This document shows positions 1 through 7,130 of a stretch of 12,165 nt of DNA, one piece after another (the stretch's first letter is position 1; each line of letters begins with the position of its first letter). The position numbers and the translations under genes are program-made. The stretch is taken from positions 1-12,165 of the forward strand of contig CAJXBR010000020.1 in assembly GCA_913051755.1 (NCBI GenBank), written 5' to 3'. The notes under the pieces were generated by a model. It ran no database searches, was not told where the DNA came from, and worked only from the letters and a program-made list of their open reading frames with translations. Source of the DNA: an uncultured Flavobacteriaceae bacterium (GTDB lineage Bacteria; Bacteroidota; Bacteroidia; Flavobacteriales; Flavobacteriaceae).

Positions 1-83
1 AGGCAATGGCTGCACTTGTTCTTGCAGATTATTTCCTGATTGCGCGTACAAATTCTATCATTGGGAATTTCAATCAGTTTTAA
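1..83 (+). CDS. aroC: Chorismate synthase, C-terminal end (partial)
   Basis: This is the last 26 codons of a gene that begins before the window, in frame from base 3 to the TAA at 81-83. The visible residues include AMAALVLADYFLIART. They match the conserved C-terminal helix of chorismate synthase, where family members have a (V/I)-x-EAM-A-x-V-L-x-D-H/Y-x-L stretch (EAMLAIVLMDHLL in Escherichia coli). The enzyme makes chorismate from EPSP in the cytoplasm, the last shared step of aromatic amino acid synthesis. The identification rests on this short tail only. The next gene starts 20 bases downstream on the same strand, so the two are probably co-transcribed. Confidence 0.75.
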   Translation, partial: AMAALVLADYFLIARTNSIIGNFNQF

Positions 84-103
84 TAACAAACAAAACCAAT
101 TAC

Positions 104-1408
104 ATGAAACATTTAGCCTTACATTGGAAAATATTAATCGGTATGTTATTAGGTGTTCTGTTTGGAATTTTGATGTTGCAATTCAATACAGGAAAAGACC
201 TAGTTGTTGATTGGATAAAGCCTTTCGGTACTATTTTTATAAATTCCCTAAAGCTCATAGCTATTCCTCTTATTCTCGCTTCTCTTATCAAAGGAGTTTC
301 TGATTTAAAGGACATTGCCAAATTGTCTAGAATGGGAGGTAAAACGGTTTTACTTTATATGGTAACCACAGTAACTGCTGTTACGATTGGGTTATTGATT
401 GTAAATATTATCAAGCCTGGTAATATTGTGAGTGAAAAAGCACAGGCTGATTTAGTTGCAGCTTATTCTGATGAAACGGCTTCCAAGCAGCAAATTGCTA
501 ATGAACAAAAAGCTGACGGTCCCCTTCAGGCCCTTGTAGACATTGTACCGTCTAATATCTTTGACGCAGCTACTGATAACGCTAATATGCTTCAAATTAT
601 CTTTTTCTCCATTTTCTTTGGCATAGGACTCATATTAATTGATGAAAAGAAAGCAAAGCCTGTCAAAGACTTTTTTGATGCACTAAACGATGTTATTTTA
701 AAAATGATTGACTTGATTATGCTTGCTGCGCCATATGGCGTATTTGCACTATTGGCTGCTTTGGTAGTTGATGCACCAAGTCCTGATTTATTTAGAGCAC
801 TCGGTCTTTACTCTATAAGTGTCTTGCTTGGTCTTTCTCTGATGATTGTGTTCTATATCATACTTGTTAGGTTTTATACTTCTAAGTCACCTAAATTCTT
901 TTTAAACGGTATTTTACCAGCACAACTTCTAGCTTTTTCAACTAGTTCATCTGCAGCAACATTACCAGTTACGATGGAAAGAGTTCAAGAACACTTAGGC
1001 GTAGAGGAAGAGGTGAGTAGTTTTGTGCTTCCAATTGGAACGACAATCAACATGGATGGCACGAGTTTATACCAGGGAATTGCAGCTATTTTTATCGCTC
1101 AGGCTTTTGGTCTGCAACTAGATTTGACAGCACAACTCAGTATCATCGCTACTGCTTCATTAGCATCGATTGGTGCTGCTGCTGTTCCCAGTGCAGGTAT
1201 GGTCATGTTACTCATTGTTTTGGGCCAAGCAGGTATTCCAGAAGCAGGTCTTGCACTGATTTTTGCGGTTGACCGCCCGTTGGATATGTGCCGTACTGTA
1301 GTAAATGTAACAGGGGATGCTGCAGTATCGATGGTGGTTGCAAAATCTTCAGGAAAATTGAAAGATCCTGTCGAGAAAAAATGGGATGAGAATTACAACA
1401 AATCCTAA
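104..1408 (+). CDS. Dicarboxylate/amino acid:cation symporter (SDF/DAACS family)
   Basis: This is a 434-residue inner-membrane transporter of the sodium/proton-coupled glutamate/aspartate/dicarboxylate family (SDF, PF00375), of normal length. Diagnostic motifs are present in order: the serine-rich hairpin-tip motif STSSSAATLP at 279-288, NMDGT at 316-320, and DRPLDMCRTVVNVTGD at 390-405. In the GltPh structure the equivalent residues are D390, D394, R397, N401 and D405, and all five are present here. The arginine is the residue that favours acidic substrates, so glutamate, aspartate or C4-dicarboxylates are likely; which one cannot be read from sequence. A long polar stretch at about 106-145 replaces the usual short TM3-TM4 loop. 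The ATG follows an A-rich leader without a Shine-Dalgarno sequence, 20 bases after aroC. Its last 23 bases overlap a small ORF in another frame (1386-1487). Confidence 0.93.
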   Translation: MKHLALHWKILIGMLLGVLFGILMLQFNTGKDLVVDWIKPFGTIFINSLKLIAIPLILASLIKGVSDLKDIAKLSRMGGKTVLLYMVTTVTAVTIGLLIVNIIKPGNIVSEKAQADLVAAYSDETASKQQIANEQKADGPLQALVDIVPSNIFDAATDNANMLQIIFFSIFFGIGLILIDEKKAKPVKDFFDALNDVILKMIDLIMLAAPYGVFALLAALVVDAPSPDLFRALGLYSISVLLGLSLMIVFYIILVRFYTSKSPKFFLNGILPAQLLAFSTSSSAATLPVTMERVQEHLGVEEEVSSFVLPIGTTINMDGTSLYQGIAAIFIAQAFGLQLDLTAQLSIIATASLASIGAAAVPSAGMVMLLIVLGQAGIPEAGLALIFAVDRPLDMCRTVVNVTGDAAVSMVVAKSSGKLKDPVEKKWDENYNKS

Positions 1409-1487
1409 CTATCTGACTTTAATTCTCTTGTTATCTCTTTTACTGTCGAGCAAAGGACAAGAATTATACTTTCCAAATAAAAGCTAA
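1386..1487 (+). pseudogene. Signal-peptide-like 33-codon ORF, possible remnant of a secreted serine hydrolase
   Basis: This ORF starts inside the end of the symporter gene and stops at TAA 1485-1487. Its translation has a basic N-terminus, a hydrophobic core LTLILLLSLLL and a cleavage-like SSKGQ, with Gln at the likely +1 position as is common for secreted Bacteroidota proteins. It then ends after ELYFPNKS. From memory, QELYFP resembles the mature start of flavobacterial secreted serine hydrolases (beta-lactamase-like); I could not check this. If so, the body of the gene has been deleted at about 1485. Alternatives are a very small secreted peptide, or a chance shadow of the opposite strand, where the DCC gene may once have extended (see that entry). 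The two readings compete for the same bases. Confidence 0.35.
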
Positions 1488-1807
1488 CGATATCTAGCAA
1501 TCAAGTCATAGATTTTATCGGATACGATAGTGGGTATTAGCCAAATTATAAACCCTAAACACTGAAATAACACCAGTTGATTGACAATCACCCGAATTGC
1601 TTCTGATTTTTGATATAATATTCCATTATTGTCCAAAACTAAAATAGTGTCAATGGAAGTTTTTCCAATATGTTTCTTGGCATAAGTACTGTTGAGCGTA
1701 GAAAAAACGATGCGTTTTTTGAAGTCTATAAATATTAAAAGTTTAACTAAACGAGTACAGAAAACACATATACCGTCAAAAAATATTGTTATCCCTTTAT
1801 TATTCAT
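1484..1807 (-). CDS. DCC-family thiol-disulfide oxidoreductase (DUF393), probably C-terminally truncated
   Basis: This is a 107-residue member of the DCC family (PF04134), thioredoxin-fold-like proteins of unclear substrate. The defining motif is at the N-terminus, FFDGICVFCTRLV, with D11, C14 and C17. The middle part (TILVLDNNGILYQKSEA, then IYDLIARYR) also follows the family. Members normally run about 15-30 residues further, through an (N)RYxWFGK...C segment. Here TAG (1484-1486) sits exactly where the family has that Tyr, and in-frame translation beyond it gives LLFGKYNSC, matching the FGK-x-x-S/A-C pattern. The gene therefore looks shortened by a nonsense mutation or a deletion. It starts 2 bases after the mutS2 stop, so it depends on the mutS2 transcript. 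Whether the product is functional is uncertain, but the Cys pair is intact. Confidence 0.8.
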   Translation of the reverse strand: MNNKGITIFFDGICVFCTRLVKLLIFIDFKKRIVFSTLNSTYAKKHIGKTSIDTILVLDNNGILYQKSEAIRVIVNQLVLFQCLGFIIWLIPTIVSDKIYDLIARYR

Positions 1808-1809
1808 TT

Positions 1810-3966
1810 CTAACGCTTAACAAGCTCTAATTCATCTGTATGGACTTGTGTCGTAAACGTACCGTAATTGACAAAGGCTTTGTTTTTTTCTAAACTATCA
1901 ATTGTACCAACTGCTTTACCGTCGAATAAACGGACGTGATCACCGATATGTAATTTTACTTTTGAACGTTTTTTAACCTCTACTTTTGGCTTTTCTTTTT
2001 TCTCTTCTCGAACCTTTTCAATCTTTTCCTCAACCTCAGCTTTTAGTTTTTTCTTTTCTGATTTCTTCTTGTGAATCACAGCAGCAGATTGTTTTTTTCG
2101 TTTGGCGTTTTCGAATTCGACAAGCTGTAAAAGACCCGCAATTAAGGGTCGTTTTTTGCCGTTTATAAGATAAGACTCTGCGAGTTCATTTACCCTATTT
2201 CCCAACACAATCATTCTTTGATCCTGATCAAAAAGACTTTGATAACTCTCTAATTTCGCCTTGACTTTTGCATTTAGGGACTCTAATTTCTCATTTTGCT
2301 TTTTACTCTTCAAGGCTTCGTCTTGTAATTCCTTGGTGTTTTTCGCCATTGTAGAACGCTCACGTTGCATTTTGGCAAGGGTCGCATCAAAACGGACTTT
2401 TCCACGTTCAATTTTCTTTTTCGCTCGATTGATCAGACTGTATGGGATTCCGTTCTTCTGCGCAACTTCAAAAGTAAAAGAACTCCCTGCCTCTCCGGTA
2501 ACTAGCCGGTATGTAGGGGAGAGTTTGTTTCGGTCAAACTGCATATTGGCATTTGCAGCATGGGGCAATTCATCAGCGAGTAATTTTAGATTTGTGTAAT
2601 GCGTAGTGATCACACCGAGTGCTTTTTCTTCATAAAAAACTTCCAAAAAGATTTCTGCTAATGCGCCTCCAAGTTCAGGATCTGACCCTGTTCCAAATTC
2701 ATCGATCAGCAACAAACTTTTCGCATTGCATTTCTTTAAAAAACGATTCATGTTTTTAAGTCGGTAGCTGTAAGTACTCAATTCATTTTCAATCGATTGG
2801 TTATCACCAATGTCTGTTAGAACGCTTTCAAACACACACATATGAGATTGGGGGTGTACAGGGACTAGAAAGCCCGTTTGTAGCATAAGCTGAAGTAGTC
2901 CAATCGTCTTTAGAGTGATACTTTTCCCTCCTGCATTAGGGCCCGAAATTACCAAAATGCGAAGTTCGTTATGTAGGTGTATGGTTTGTGGATAAGTGGT
3001 TTGCTTTTTTTGTTTGTTCGATAAATAGAGTAGGGGGTGATAGGCATCCTTTATATCCAAGTCTGAAGAGTCATTCAATTTAGGCATCACACCATTCATT
3101 TCTTGAGCGTAAAGAGACTTGGCACAAATCATATCAATCTCTGTAGCGTAGCGTTGGTAATTGGCAAGCAGTTCCGCATGGGGTCGCATCCAATTGGTGA
3201 GCTCTCGTAGGATGCGATCAATTTCTTCTTTTTCGTCATAAGTCAAGTTTTCCATTTCCTGACTATACTGCACCACAGCTTGAGGCTCGATGTAAACAAT
3301 ACTACCTGTTTTGCTACTTCCTAATAGAGATCCTTTGACTTTTCGTCTGTACATCGCTTTTATGGCCAATACCCTTCTGTTTGAGACAACAGTCTCCTTG
3401 ATGTCATCTAAAAAACCTGAACTCTGATACTTACTCATCGCTGATCCAAAGCTCTGACTGATTTTACCACGTACATGATCCATCTGTTTGCGGATTACCG
3501 CCAAAGAATCAGAAGCCTGATTGCGAACCTCTCCAAAGCGATCAATCACACGATCAACTTCTTTAGGAATGGATTTTTCGATCGGGATATCTTGGCCGAA
3601 CTTGTGAAGTTGTGGGAAAAAAGATTTTGTCTTTTTAAAAAATCGAAGTAGAGCTTGTGCAGTTTTGGACAAATGAGCGATATGCTGAAAAAACTCAATC
3701 TCGATTTTGCTATTTTCTACAGAGAGCAAGCCCAATGCCTTGTCGATAGACTCAAATCCGTGATTTGGGATATTGTGTTCGCTTGTAAAAGAACTGTTAT
3801 ACTCGTTTACTCGTTCAATTTCAATTTGAACACGTGTCAAAGAAGTATGCGGACGAAGTTCAAGTAATGATGATTTTCCCAATTCAGTTGCACAACGGGC
3901 AGCTGCTTGTTCGAGAACAATGTCAAACTCTAAGTCAGTTATACTTTTTTCGCTAATCTTTTTCAT
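1810..3966 (-). CDS. mutS2: MutS2 family ATPase without a C-terminal Smr domain
   Basis: This 718-residue MutS homologue belongs to the MutS2 branch, which acts on recombination intermediates or collided ribosomes rather than in classical mismatch repair. It lacks the N-terminal mismatch-recognition domains of MutS1. The core and clamp helices occupy about 1-300. The ATPase has Walker A GPNAGGKS (342-349), the signature [16 protein letters not shown] (385-400), Walker [14 protein letters not shown] (418-430) and the switch His in TTHYTNLK (H456). A coiled coil follows (about 510-590), then a Lys/Glu-rich linker (about 624-672) and a small KOW-like beta domain (about 674-718). The protein ends there: the Smr nuclease domain found in Bacillus-type MutS2 is absent. 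The ATG is preceded by a purine-rich AAGGAAATGAT, one of the few Shine-Dalgarno-like sites in the window. It diverges from ung across 45 bases, and the DCC gene follows in the same operon. Confidence 0.95.
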   Translation of the reverse strand: MKKISEKSITDLEFDIVLEQAAARCATELGKSSLLELRPHTSLTRVQIEIERVNEYNSSFTSEHNIPNHGFESIDKALGLLSVENSKIEIEFFQHIAHLSKTAQALLRFFKKTKSFFPQLHKFGQDIPIEKSIPKEVDRVIDRFGEVRNQASDSLAVIRKQMDHVRGKISQSFGSAMSKYQSSGFLDDIKETVVSNRRVLAIKAMYRRKVKGSLLGSSKTGSIVYIEPQAVVQYSQEMENLTYDEKEEIDRILRELTNWMRPHAELLANYQRYATEIDMICAKSLYAQEMNGVMPKLNDSSDLDIKDAYHPLLYLSNKQKKQTTYPQTIHLHNELRILVISGPNAGGKSITLKTIGLLQLMLQTGFLVPVHPQSHMCVFESVLTDIGDNQSIENELSTYSYRLKNMNRFLKKCNAKSLLLIDEFGTGSDPELGGALAEIFLEVFYEEKALGVITTHYTNLKLLADELPHAANANMQFDRNKLSPTYRLVTGEAGSSFTFEVAQKNGIPYSLINRAKKKIERGKVRFDATLAKMQRERSTMAKNTKELQDEALKSKKQNEKLESLNAKVKAKLESYQSLFDQDQRMIVLGNRVNELAESYLINGKKRPLIAGLLQLVEFENAKRKKQSAAVIHKKKSEKKKLKAEVEEKIEKVREEKKEKPKVEVKKRSKVKLHIGDHVRLFDGKAVGTIDSLEKNKAFVNYGTFTTQVHTDELELVKR

Positions 3967-3991
3967 ATCATTTCCTTACCTTCGGAAAACG

Positions 3992-3999
3992 CAAAACTA
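3992..3999 (-). promoter_or_regulatory. Possible -7 element for mutS2
   Basis: On the minus strand these bases read TAGTTTTG, a full match to the Bacteroidota -7 consensus TAnnTTTG, 25 bases upstream of the mutS2 ATG. No TTG or TTTG is found at the expected 19-20 base spacing, so only half the promoter is visible. The site lies in the 45-base gap shared with ung. Confidence 0.35.
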
Positions 4000-4011
4000 G
4001 CTTTTTTTTTC

Positions 4012-4677
4012 ATGAATGTTAAAATAGAACCATCTTGGAAAGCCGCACTAACAGAAGAGTTTTCAAAACCATACTTTTCGGAGCTGACCGACTTTGTTCG
4101 TGAGGCGTATCAAACGGCTTTGGTTTATCCGCCTGCGCATCTCATTTTTAATGCTCTTGATTCTTGTCCACTATCACAAATTCGTGTTGTGATCCTAGGT
4201 CAAGATCCTTACCATGGCGCAGGTCAGGCACATGGGTTGAGTTTTTCAGTCCCAGAAGGAGTTGCACATCCACCATCGCTAATCAATATTTTTAAAGAGC
4301 TTGAAAGCGATATTGGAAAGGGTTATCCCAATAGCGGTTCTTTAACATCTTGGGCGTCACAAGGGGTTTTGCTGCTCAACGCAACATTGACCGTAGAGGC
4401 AGGTCGGGCGGGAAGTCATCAAAACAAAGGTTGGGAGCAATTTACAGATGCTGTTATTGATGTAATTTCAACCCAATGTGATCATATTGTTTTCTTGCTT
4501 TGGGGCAATTATGCAAAACAAAAAGGCAAACGAATTGATCGCGATAAACATCTTGTCCTTAGTTCAGGACACCCATCACCTCTGAGTGCAAATCGTGGCC
4601 TTTGGTTTGGAAATCGTCACTTTAGTCAAGCGAATACCCACCTTATAAGCAAAGGAAAAACACCAATCCATTGGTAG
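4012..4677 (+). CDS. ung: Uracil-DNA glycosylase, family 1
   Basis: This 221-residue enzyme removes uracil from DNA and starts base-excision repair in the cytoplasm. All family 1 motifs are present: the water-activating loop GQDPYH (63-68) with catalytic D65, the PPSLINIF loop (88-95), [10 protein letters not shown] (118-127) with the uracil-reading N123, and the DNA-intercalation loop [10 protein letters not shown] (187-196) with catalytic H187. Length and residue numbering are close to the E. coli enzyme. The ATG follows a run of ten T and has no Shine-Dalgarno sequence, which is normal for the group. It is transcribed away from mutS2. Its TAG (4675-4677) directly abuts the stop codon of the converging spondin pseudogene at 4678. 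Confidence 0.97.
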   Translation: MNVKIEPSWKAALTEEFSKPYFSELTDFVREAYQTALVYPPAHLIFNALDSCPLSQIRVVILGQDPYHGAGQAHGLSFSVPEGVAHPPSLINIFKELESDIGKGYPNSGSLTSWASQGVLLLNATLTVEAGRAGSHQNKGWEQFTDAVIDVISTQCDHIVFLLWGNYAKQKGKRIDRDKHLVLSSGHPSPLSANRGLWFGNRHFSQANTHLISKGKTPIHW

Positions 4678-4952
4678 TTATTGCTTTGTGAAAGTTACTG
4701 TACATAGAGATGCTTTAACATTTGTGCCATCTCCAAGAGGTGGCTGCGTGATTCTTGGAATTGGATACTCAGGTTGGAACTCTGCATTATTGAACGAGAA
4801 GGTGTTTCCATCCTCAGTTCCAGCATCATAAACATTTCGAACAATGGTTTTTCTAAAACAAACTCGTTGTTTTCATCTAATAGATTTATGTTTAATACAG
4901 CCACAAACCAGTCAGGACTGGACCCTTGCATTGTCACTAAAGAAACAAATTC
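4678..4952 (-). pseudogene. Spondin-domain protein remnant: 5'-truncated and frameshifted
   Basis: The minus strand carries the C-terminal half of a spondin N domain (PF06468) split over two frames. Bases 4952-4848 encode EFVSLVTMQGSSPDWFVAV and continue through NINLLDENNEFVLEK. Shifting by one base at an A5 run (T5 on the plus strand, 4848-4852) the frame continues TIVRNVYDAGTEDGNTFSF to a TAA at 4678-4680. SPDWFV and YDAGT are hallmark spondin motifs and fall in the right order and spacing. One missing A would explain the shift. The N-terminal half, including any signal peptide, is gone: an in-frame stop (4953-4955) precedes the fragment, and the uridine phosphorylase stop codon is only 8 bases upstream. 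The family is secreted and common in Bacteroidota; its role there is poorly known. The unshifted 80-codon frame (4695-4937) is the same remnant read into the wrong frame, and is not a separate gene. Confidence 0.85.
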
Positions 4953-4960
4953 TTAAACGT

Positions 4961-5833
4961 TCAAGTGAACGATCCTGCTTTAATTGCTTTTGTGACCAAA
5001 TCTATCATATTGTGGATAGTTTGATCGGGTTGATCAGAAAACGTACCGTAATAACGGTTGGCTAGAATGGCAGAAATTGAAATTGCTCTATGGCCCAAGA
5101 CCTGACTTAAGCCGTACATCCCTGCAGTCTCCATATCGAAGTTGGTAATCAAACAATTATTATTGTTAAAACTAATTAAATTTTCAATGTTATAAGAAAG
5201 TATATTTTTTGTTCGCAAGTGTCGTCCTTGTGGGGCGTAGAAACCAGGATTGGTTGCGGTAGTTCCTTTCTGTATGCCAAGTTTTAAACAGTCTTTAACG
5301 AGTTTTGGGTCACCTTTCACATAGTAGGGGTGATTCATTTTTTTGGGTATTCCCAAATGCTTGTAAATTGAAACCGCAGTTGGATGGTCACACATATTGG
5401 AATCGTAATAATGCATGAGGTTATCAAAACCGATTGCTGCATGGGCAACGACCAAGCTATTGATCTCAATATCGGCTTGGATAGAGCCTGAAGTTCCCAG
5501 TCGAATAAAAGTCAAAGGGGTGGGGGAGTCGAGAGGTTTTCTAGTCTTGAGATCGAGCGTAAATAAGGCATCAAGTTCATTAAAAACGATATCGATATTG
5601 TCTGTTCCCATCCCCGTTGAAATCACACTTATTGGACGGTTCCCCAAAATTCCTGTATGTATGCAGATTTCTCTATTTTGATGCTTAAAATCAATTTGAT
5701 CAAAAAACTGTGATACTGTCTGAACTCGTCCTGGGTCACCAACAGTTATAATGAGAGGCGCACAATGTTCAGTTCGAATTCCTAAATGGTATATCGAACC
5801 ATCATCGTTGAGAATAAGTTCTGCTTCGTTCAT
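4961..5833 (-). CDS. Nucleoside phosphorylase, uridine phosphorylase-like
   Basis: This 290-residue cytoplasmic enzyme of the PNP/UDP family (PF01048) splits nucleosides with phosphate to give the base and ribose-1-phosphate (pyrimidine salvage). Visible motifs are the phosphate-binding GDPGRV (32-37), STGMGTDN (72-79), RLGTSGS (111-117) and the ribose-binding NFDMETAGMYG (231-241). In PQGR (201-204), Q202 and R204 align with Gln166 and Arg168 of E. coli Udp, which read the uracil ring, so uridine is a likelier substrate than a purine nucleoside. The frame is open 38 codons further upstream, but those codons lie inside the yciH-like gene and do not resemble the family. The ATG at 5833 is chosen because it overlaps the upstream TGA as ATGA, which suggests translational coupling. 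It is the last intact gene of the minus-strand run that begins with ald. Confidence 0.9.
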   Translation of the reverse strand: MNEAELILNDDGSIYHLGIRTEHCAPLIITVGDPGRVQTVSQFFDQIDFKHQNREICIHTGILGNRPISVISTGMGTDNIDIVFNELDALFTLDLKTRKPLDSPTPLTFIRLGTSGSIQADIEINSLVVAHAAIGFDNLMHYYDSNMCDHPTAVSIYKHLGIPKKMNHPYYVKGDPKLVKDCLKLGIQKGTTATNPGFYAPQGRHLRTKNILSYNIENLISFNNNNCLITNFDMETAGMYGLSQVLGHRAISISAILANRYYGTFSDQPDQTIHNMIDLVTKAIKAGSFT

Positions 5834-6153
5834 CCGCCTACTCGTTTCACTTGGTGGCCTTGTTTTTGCAAATGAGCTGTAATTTTGTCGCGATAATTGC
5901 CTTGAATCAAAATATCTCCATCTTTGACGCTTCCACCAACTGCACATAGCGATTTTAGTTCTTTCTCTAGAGCTTTTAGCTTTTCAGGACTTCCGTTAAA
6001 TCCTTTAATAATGGTTACTGTTTTCCCGCCACGCCCTTTGTTGCTAAAATGCGCCTCTAACTGTTGTTTTTTTGGTTGTATTTCGGGTTGATAGGCTCCT
6101 TCCGCCTCTGGGAACAGAGACTTTAAATCAGATAGACTATTGAGCTTTGCCAT
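5830..6153 (-). CDS. SUI1/YciH-like translation factor
   Basis: This 107-residue protein carries an SUI1 domain (PF01253), the fold of eukaryotic initiation factor eIF1 and bacterial YciH. It probably binds the 30S ribosomal subunit; the role in bacteria is not well settled. After a variable N-terminus, the core begins at RGGKTVTIIKGF (41-52) and continues with CAVGGSVKDGDILIQG (70-85) and a C-terminal HLQKQGHQVKRVGG. Length and motifs are normal for the bacterial family. It starts 2 bases after the stop of the oxygenase gene and its TGA overlaps the ATG of the phosphorylase gene by four bases, so all three are very likely translated from one mRNA. A GAGAAAG sequence lies about 10 bases before the ATG and may act as a ribosome binding site. 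Confidence 0.92.
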   Translation of the reverse strand: MAKLNSLSDLKSLFPEAEGAYQPEIQPKKQQLEAHFSNKGRGGKTVTIIKGFNGSPEKLKALEKELKSLCAVGGSVKDGDILIQGNYRDKITAHLQKQGHQVKRVGG

Positions 6154-6155
6154 GA

Positions 6156-7097
6156 TTACTTTCTCAATCCCAAATCGCGTAGACGTTCTTCTAAAAATTC
6201 TCCCGCTGTGATATCAGCAAACTGTTTGGGGTGCTCATCGTCAATACAATGGGGGAGTACATTGAGTTTCATATTTGAAACAGGATGCATAAAAAAAGGA
6301 ATCGAATATCGTGAGCTATGCCAAGCGGATTTCGGGGGATTGACCACACGATGGATTGTTGATTTTAGTTTGTTGTTGGTGTGTCTTGCTAACATATCTC
6401 CAACATTAATAACAAGTTCGTCTTCTTCCGCAATGGCATCAATCCATTCACCGTGGTGGTTTTGCACTTGCAATCCACGTCCTTGCGCACCCATAAGTAG
6501 AGTTATGAGATTGATATCGCCATGAGCAGCAGCCCGTTCGGCATTTTTAGGTTCTTCAGTAATGGGTGGGTAGTGTATGGCTCTGAGAATGCTATTTCCA
6601 CCTATGACAAATGGATCAAAATACAGTTCATCTAAACCGAGATGAATAGCCAATGCTCGCAAAACAAAGCATCCTGTTCTTTCCAACGCTGAAAATGTTT
6701 TTTGTCCAACAGCATTGAATGCAGGACTCTCATCAACAAATACATTATCTGGATATTCTTCTCCGTTGGCTGGTGGCTCGTGTTGCCCAAAATGAAAAAA
6801 CTCCTTTAAATCTCCAGTAGTTCGACCTTTGGCGTGTTCTTTTCCAAATGAGGTATAGCCACGTTGGCCAGCAAGGCCTTGAATTTCATACTTGGACTTG
6901 GTTTCATAGGAAAGACTAAAAAAAACACGAACTTGCGTATAGAGTTCATCAACCAAATCTTTTTCAAGAAAATGGCCTTTTAATGCAACAAAACCAATAT
7001 CTTCATATGCCTTTCCGATATGTTTAATAAATTCTTTACGCTTATTTGTGTCATCACCTAGGAAATCACGTAAATCAACTGACGGAATTTTTTTCAT
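6156..7097 (-). CDS. 2-oxoglutarate/Fe(II)-type dioxygenase, isopenicillin N synthase-like family
   Basis: This 313-residue oxygenase has the two-part structure of the IPNS/plant-dioxygenase family: an N-terminal DIOX_N-like region (about 4-110, IPSVDLRDF ... YEDIGFVALKGH) and the C-terminal jelly-roll 2OG-Fe(II) domain (about 160-275). The iron-binding triad is H192 and D194 in AHGDINLITLL and H249 in STIHRVVNP. R263 and S265 in RYSIPFF form the RxS pair that binds the 2-oxoglutarate carboxylate, so it probably uses 2-oxoglutarate rather than acting like true IPNS. The substrate cannot be inferred; relatives hydroxylate or desaturate diverse small molecules. It starts 33 bases after the ald stop and is followed 2 bases on by the SUI1 gene. 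A TAATTTTG element in the gap before it may give it some independent transcription. Confidence 0.9.
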   Translation of the reverse strand: MKKIPSVDLRDFLGDDTNKRKEFIKHIGKAYEDIGFVALKGHFLEKDLVDELYTQVRVFFSLSYETKSKYEIQGLAGQRGYTSFGKEHAKGRTTGDLKEFFHFGQHEPPANGEEYPDNVFVDESPAFNAVGQKTFSALERTGCFVLRALAIHLGLDELYFDPFVIGGNSILRAIHYPPITEEPKNAERAAAHGDINLITLLMGAQGRGLQVQNHHGEWIDAIAEEDELVINVGDMLARHTNNKLKSTIHRVVNPPKSAWHSSRYSIPFFMHPVSNMKLNVLPHCIDDEHPKQFADITAGEFLEERLRDLGLRK

Positions 7098-7111
7098 GTT
7101 TGCGATTTATA

Positions 7112-7119
7112 CAAAATTA
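7112..7119 (-). promoter_or_regulatory. Possible internal -7 element before the oxygenase gene
   Basis: On the minus strand this reads TAATTTTG, a full match to TAnnTTTG, in the 33-base gap after ald and 14 bases before the oxygenase ATG. I find no -33 TTG at suitable spacing, and the resulting leader would be very short, so this is weak. It could add transcription of the last three genes independent of ald. Confidence 0.25.
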
Positions 7120-7130
7120 AACAATTCCAA

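Noticed and set aside
4846..4856. Programmed -1 frameshifting on the A5 run of the spondin remnant
   Set aside because: There is no canonical X-XXY-YYZ slippery heptamer, no obvious downstream pseudoknot, and the gene also lacks its 5' half and signal peptide, so simple decay or a sequencing error explains it better.
4695..4937. An 80-codon minus-strand ORF (GTG start) as an independent small gene
   Set aside because: Its first third is the spondin fragment; after the A5 run it is read out of frame, and the true continuation with the DAGT motif is in the neighbouring frame. It is part of the pseudogene.
5834..5947. A 38-residue N-terminal extension of the uridine phosphorylase-like protein
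   Set aside because: It overlaps the SUI1 gene in another frame, its sequence (rich in W, R, Q, S) does not resemble the family, and the ATG at 5833 forms an ATGA overlap with a family-like start.
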